64,000 nucleotides of DNA from contig NZ_JYLO01000009.1 of NCBI RefSeq assembly GCF_001439845.1, positions 248,001 to 312,000 on the forward strand, given 5' to 3'. Origin of the DNA: Pseudomonas lactis. Lineage in GTDB: Bacteria > Pseudomonadota > Gammaproteobacteria > Pseudomonadales > Pseudomonadaceae. A program made the position numbers and the translations under genes. Below are positions 60,786 to 64,000 of the stretch, in pieces. Under the pieces are notes generated by a model, which was not told where the DNA came from, did no database searches, and saw only the letters and a program-made list of their open reading frames with translations. Position 1 is the stretch's first letter. Each line of letters opens with the position of its first letter.

Positions 60786-61511
60786 TTAACCCTCAACGGG
60801 GTCATCGAGATGATCATCCGTCTCGGTTTGCTGCTGACCGCGGATGATCGGTGGCGCGAAATTCGAACGGCGGGTGCCTTCCAGGATGTCTTGTGGCAGC
60901 TCACCGTACCGCTCGTACATTTTGCGGGCTGCTTCAGCCTTGGCATTGTTTGCAGCGAAGTCGTCGCGGGCAGCGCCTGAGTACTTATAGATCTGGGCCA
61001 GACCAAACAGTCTCCGCAGTACCGCTGCGCCTTCGTCGATCCAGGTTTCCATATCGTGGCGCCCGACAAGGCCAACGTGCTGGGCCAACAGAATGCGTCT
61101 GACAATTTCGTCGTAGTTCGTCAGCAGGTACACAGCCTGAAATCCCAGGGGATTGGAGATGTACAGCGGGAGGCTGACAGGCTGGATCGAGAGGTTTTCG
61201 CTAATGCTGATGGCCGGTGGAAGAGAGGCCATGGCTGTGTCCAGGCGATCTTCGATGGTCTTTAACGCTTCCTTGGAATCGTTGATCTTTTCCTCGAGGA
61301 GGATCATCCACCAGTCAGAGTAGGGATCATCCTGTTGGGCGCCTCGAGACATTCGATTGACGACAGTGCAGAACCCTGACAGACCAATGATGCCGGCTTT
61401 GAGGTCATTTTTAGGGCGCCCCATCCATATACGAGCGGCGTGGTGAGTGTGAAGGGTGAGCTTCACATCGCTGCGCAGTGAACCGATGTTGAGCCGGAAG
61501 TTATCAGCCAT
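60786..61511 (-). CDS. ICE protein, PFL_4669 family
   Basis: ATG 61511 (MADNFRLNIGSLRSDVKLTLHTHHAARIWMGRP) gives 241 residues; AAGGAAA lies 11 bases before it. This opening and the later LSGFCTVVNRMSRGAQQDDPYSDWWMILLEEKI are characteristic of the PFL_4669 family (DUF1845-type). The family stands between the STY4528-type gene and DUF3158 in these elements; function unknown. Confidence 0.9.
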   Translation of the reverse strand: MADNFRLNIGSLRSDVKLTLHTHHAARIWMGRPKNDLKAGIIGLSGFCTVVNRMSRGAQQDDPYSDWWMILLEEKINDSKEALKTIEDRLDTAMASLPPAISISENLSIQPVSLPLYISNPLGFQAVYLLTNYDEIVRRILLAQHVGLVGRHDMETWIDEGAAVLRRLFGLAQIYKYSGAARDDFAANNAKAEAARKMYERYGELPQDILEGTRRSNFAPPIIRGQQQTETDDHLDDPVEG

Positions 61512-61643
61512 GGTGCAGTGTTTCCTTGGGAAGAGGATTGACGTACCCATGCTGCAATTTGGCTATAGGAGACGCAGCATTAAATACGTAGCCCGATGGA
61601 AGGGGATTTGTTGAGGCTTCTATATAGGAAGAGCTGAAACTCG

Positions 61644-62232
61644 CCGGTGCGGACCGAATCCCTTGCGTGGCGGCCACCTCCGGTGCCGGATGCTGTCAGG
61701 GTGTTGTGGGCCACAACACTTGCCATGTCGCCGGCACGGATGCCGGATCCTGCCAAGGTGGTGCGGGCCGCACCACTTATATGGCTGCCACCTCCGGTGC
61801 CGGATGCTGTCAGGGTGTTGTGGGCCACAACACTTGCCGTGTCGCCGGCACGGATGCCGGATCCTGCCAAGGTGGTGCGGGCCGCACCACTTATATGGCG
61901 GCCACCTCCGGTGCCGGATGCTGTCAGGGTGTTGTGGGCCACAACACTTGCCATGTCGCCGGCACGGATGCCGGATCCTGCCAAGGTGGTGCGGGCCGCA
62001 CCACTTATATGGCGGCCACCTCCGGTGCCGGATGCTGTCAGGGTGTTGTGGGCCACAACACTTGCCGTGTCGCTGGCACGAATGCCGGATCCTGGGCAAG
62101 TGATTTGGGCCGAGTCACTTGCGTGGCGGCCGCGGCGTATTTCGGTTCCTGTCAGGGTGTTGCGGGCCGCAACACTTGCTGTGTAGCTGGCACAGATTCC
62201 GGTCACGACCGCTTCGCTCTGGGCCGCGTTAC
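61644..62232. repeat. Array of palindromes with exact 57-bp period (oriV-like)
   Basis: Palindromes centred at 61710, 61767, 61824, 61881, 61938, 61995, 62052, 62109, 62166, with weaker ones at 61653 and 62223: every step is 57 bp. Two types alternate, GTGTTGTGG-G-CCACAACAC and GTGGTGCGG-G-CCGCACCAC, so the true unit of the central part is 114 bp. Outer copies keep pairing with changed bases (GTGTTGCGG/CCGCAACAC; AAGTGATTTGG/CCGAGTCACTT with wobble pairs). The replication origin of pKLC102 was described with 57-bp repeats, so this is probably the oriV of the element. Confidence 0.85.
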
Positions 62233-62259
62233 CACGATATTCTGGTTGTCCACCTGACA

Positions 62260-63561
62260 TCATGGATGTGTACCCCGATTAGGCTTCAGCAGATGCAGCA
62301 TTCCGCTGAGTGTGTGTTTTGCGGTTTGTATCGACTCAGGGCTACGCGTCTGCGTTAGCGTCTTCGTCGGCTGCTCTGCGCCCTCTGGCGGGGCTGAAGC
62401 GTCTTGACGCTCGGGGCTCGCTTTTGCCTTGTCGTCAGGGTTCCATTGGCTGTTGAAATCGCCGCGAACGGCCATGCCGACGAGCGTCATTAAGTATCCA
62501 AGCGGGTTTCGGACCCCTCCCGAGTCACAGCGGTGGACCCATTGTTTGATGAGCGCGGTTTTCAACTCTGCTGGAACCTTTTGCAGCGCCAGGACCGCGT
62601 TCTGTTTTTGCTCGACCGGTAGTCGATGCAGTGCACCGAGCAAATCGGCAGCGATGTCGTTTGGTGTGGGCGGTACATGTACAGAGCTTTTACAAACATC
62701 TTTGTGTGTATCTGTATACGTACTATATGAGTTCGGATGCCGAACTAAGTCCGAACTCAGTGATTTACGGCTGAGTTCGGCATCCGAACTCTGCTCCAAA
62801 GCGATTCGCTCTTCGCCTTTTTCACTGAGTTCGGTATCCGAACTCAGTGGAGATAGAGCTATATTTTGCTGAGTTCGGATTCCGAACTCAGTCGCTTTAA
62901 GAACGACTGGAGCCTGCGCTTTGGTCCAGGCCTGGCTATTCATGCGGGATTCGATGATGTCCAGCCTGCTAGGTAAGCGTTGGCCAACATCAGGATCAGC
63001 TGCAAATTCCTTCCAGGCAATTTCTGCCACTTCGCGAATCACCTTGGTCTGGTGCTGCATTGACTGCGCGAGTAGCTGCAAGTAGTCCTTGTCGAACTCT
63101 ATAGCTTCGGCCGGTGTGACCGGTTCGTCGTGAAGCAGGTAGACGTTGCCTTGCACTTGTCCACTCAGATCATTGCGCACCCGTCGCCCCAGGCTAAGCC
63201 AACGGGTGAGACGTAAGGTCACTAATGCTTTTGATACAGTTTCACGCGAGGCAGGCCTACCGGGTTGCATACCCAAATATGGCCGCAGTTGGTCATAGGT
63301 AGGGAACGCCGTAAGGCCGTCGTCATTGATCAGTAGGCGAAATACCTGCCAGGTGTTTCTTTCAAGCGGGGTTAAGCGATCATCCAAAAGCAATCGGCGA
63401 GGAACCGTTTCGTGTGGGTTCCCGCTGAAAATAATTCCGGAGTAGGGGGAAGACCCTTCAATCCCCGGAGGCGCCGACTCTTTTTTCTGAAGCAAATGAG
63501 CTTCAAGGTGACCCGAGGCCGAGTCTAAAAGCGTCGACAAGGGAAGCCGAGACAACCTCAT
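62260..63561 (-). CDS. STY4528-type ICE replication protein
   Basis: A 433-residue protein. The N-terminal half has a winged-helix character (PRRLLLDDRLTPLERNTWQVFRLLIN, TAFPTYDQLRPYLGMQPGRPASRETVSKALVTLRLTRWLSLGRRVRND), as in replication initiators. The middle (about 225-280) is low complexity and encodes repeated palindromic DNA; the C-terminal half has LGALHRLPVEQKQNAVLALQKVPAELKTALIKQWVHRCDSGGVRNPLGYLMTLV, as in DnaT/replication proteins. The ATG overlaps the previous stop as ATGA. Annotated as pathogenicity-island replication protein in SPI-7-type elements. Confidence 0.85.
   Translation of the reverse strand: MRLSRLPLSTLLDSASGHLEAHLLQKKESAPPGIEGSSPYSGIIFSGNPHETVPRRLLLDDRLTPLERNTWQVFRLLINDDGLTAFPTYDQLRPYLGMQPGRPASRETVSKALVTLRLTRWLSLGRRVRNDLSGQVQGNVYLLHDEPVTPAEAIEFDKDYLQLLAQSMQHQTKVIREVAEIAWKEFAADPDVGQRLPSRLDIIESRMNSQAWTKAQAPVVLKATEFGIRTQQNIALSPLSSDTELSEKGEERIALEQSSDAELSRKSLSSDLVRHPNSYSTYTDTHKDVCKSSVHVPPTPNDIAADLLGALHRLPVEQKQNAVLALQKVPAELKTALIKQWVHRCDSGGVRNPLGYLMTLVGMAVRGDFNSQWNPDDKAKASPERQDASAPPEGAEQPTKTLTQTRSPESIQTAKHTLSGMLHLLKPNRGTHP
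62730..62891. repeat. Four palindromic iterons inside the replication gene
   Basis: Sites at 62730-62746, 62771-62793, 62823-62849 and 62869-62891 all have AGTTCGG, a 3-base centre and CCGAACT; the third has perfect 12-bp arms. A half site lies at 62751-62760. Centres are 44, 54 and 44 bp apart. The sites fall in three different reading frames of the gene. An AT-rich stretch (62690-62730) adjoins them. Confidence 0.85.
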
Positions 63562-64000
63562 AATACAGAGTCACCTTCCACCGATGTCGCTGCAGGCTGT
63601 GCAAGTCGTTGAGAAGACACAAGCTGTAGCCTTCTCGGAAGGCCAGGGTTTGCAGGAGGGTAAAGCCCTTCCTTTATCCAGGACTGAATGCGATGCCAGA
63701 TGATGGCCAGGCTGAGGTTTTCGTGGGTCTCATCTGGGCTAGTATCCTGTGGAGCATTGAGTTCCTCGGCGACCAACATGGCGATGTCCAGCAACGCGAG
63801 ACTGTCGCCAAGCTCTACCTGATGCTCTTGCATTAGGTGCGTCCATCGGTACCAAAGCTGAGCGTCCATCTCCTCACTGAATTCGCGCCAACGGCCACGA
63901 CGTGCCGTCACGCCGATCATTAGGCGTTGAAGGGCCACATCCTGCGGAGACAGCCCGAAGAACTGTTGCAGCATTTGAGTGGTCGCGCCAAGTCGCAGCG
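63558..64000 (-). CDS. DUF2857 family ICE protein, 5' end outside the window
   Basis: The frame continues beyond an ATG at 63974 to the window edge (LRLGATTQ before MLQQFFGLSPQDVALQRLM), which reads like the DUF2857 opening, so the true start lies outside and the visible part is about 147 residues. Later text RRGRWREFSEEMDAQLWYRWTHLMQEH and LSLAIIWHRIQSWIKEGLYPP fits DUF2857, conserved between parB and the STY4528-type gene. The stop overlaps the next ATG. Function unknown. Confidence 0.85.
   Translation of the reverse strand, partial: LRLGATTQMLQQFFGLSPQDVALQRLMIGVTARRGRWREFSEEMDAQLWYRWTHLMQEHQVELGDSLALLDIAMLVAEELNAPQDTSPDETHENLSLAIIWHRIQSWIKEGLYPPANPGLPRRLQLVSSQRLAQPAATSVEGDSVL

Noticed and set aside
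61644..62232. CRISPR array
   Set aside because: Repeats and the sequences between them are all alike; there are no unique spacers, and no cas genes are near.
61580..62263. Reading the 57-bp repeat array as a repeat-protein gene
   Set aside because: Five frames are open because the period is a multiple of three; differences are non-synonymous and the palindromes are conserved. Kept as a question, not annotated as CDS.

Overview
The window looks like a large piece of an integrative and conjugative element (ICE) of the pKLC102 / PAPI-1 / PFGI-1 type from a Pseudomonas, probably of the fluorescens, putida or syringae groups. The basis is the ordered set of families typical of these elements on the minus strand: DUF2857, STY4528-type replication protein, PFL_4669-type protein, DUF3158, SSB, topoisomerase III, a complete type IVb conjugative pilus locus (pilL to pilM), DUF3577 and DUF3275 proteins, a DUF6094 protein, an SNF2 helicase, and the PFL_4693 / transglycosylase / PFL_4695 / TraD / PFL_4697 block. 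Integrase, relaxase, partition genes and the rest of the type IV secretion system are not seen and probably lie outside the window, as do both element ends.

Layout. 0-18 kb is cargo: a tellurite/stress (ter) cluster (terC, two terD-type genes, terF, terA) interleaved with exported, lipoprotein and membrane proteins of unknown role, closed by a frameshifted Xre/MbcA-type antitoxin remnant. 19-25.3 kb is the coupling and transfer block. 25.7-28.3 kb is an AT-richer island with a tight four-gene set: a small stand-alone C39 peptidase, a double-glycine-leader protein with a pesticin-like muramidase domain, an exported Ivy-like candidate immunity protein, and a Fic protein. 28.5-36.8 kb is a long minus-strand operon of small ICE genes, fed by two homologous promoters. 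Eight of its genes begin behind a similar two-hairpin leader whose second hairpin covers the Shine-Dalgarno sequence. 36.8-37.5 kb is non-coding and rich in hairpins. 37.5-48.7 kb is the pilus locus. 49.2-52.6 kb is a plus-strand arsenic operon (arsR, arsB, arsC, arsH, arsN1-like). 52.9-64 kb holds a second SNF2 helicase coupled to a PcfJ-like gene, topB, a CrpP/RMF-like gene, ssb and the replication module.

The replication module has two separate repeat systems. Downstream of the STY4528-type gene is an array of palindromes with an exact 57-bp period; 57-bp repeats are known from the pKLC102 origin. Inside the STY4528-type gene are four GAGTTCGG-type palindromes lying in three different reading frames, so they are conserved as DNA and probably act as initiator-binding iterons, an arrangement like phage lambda O.

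How the parts fit: topB, ssb and the replication protein would support copying of the excised element, the pilus would stabilise mating pairs, TraD and the PFL proteins would bring DNA to the secretion channel, and the ter, ars and muramidase modules are host-benefit cargo. All functions are inferred by reading sequence and remembered family features; no database search was run.
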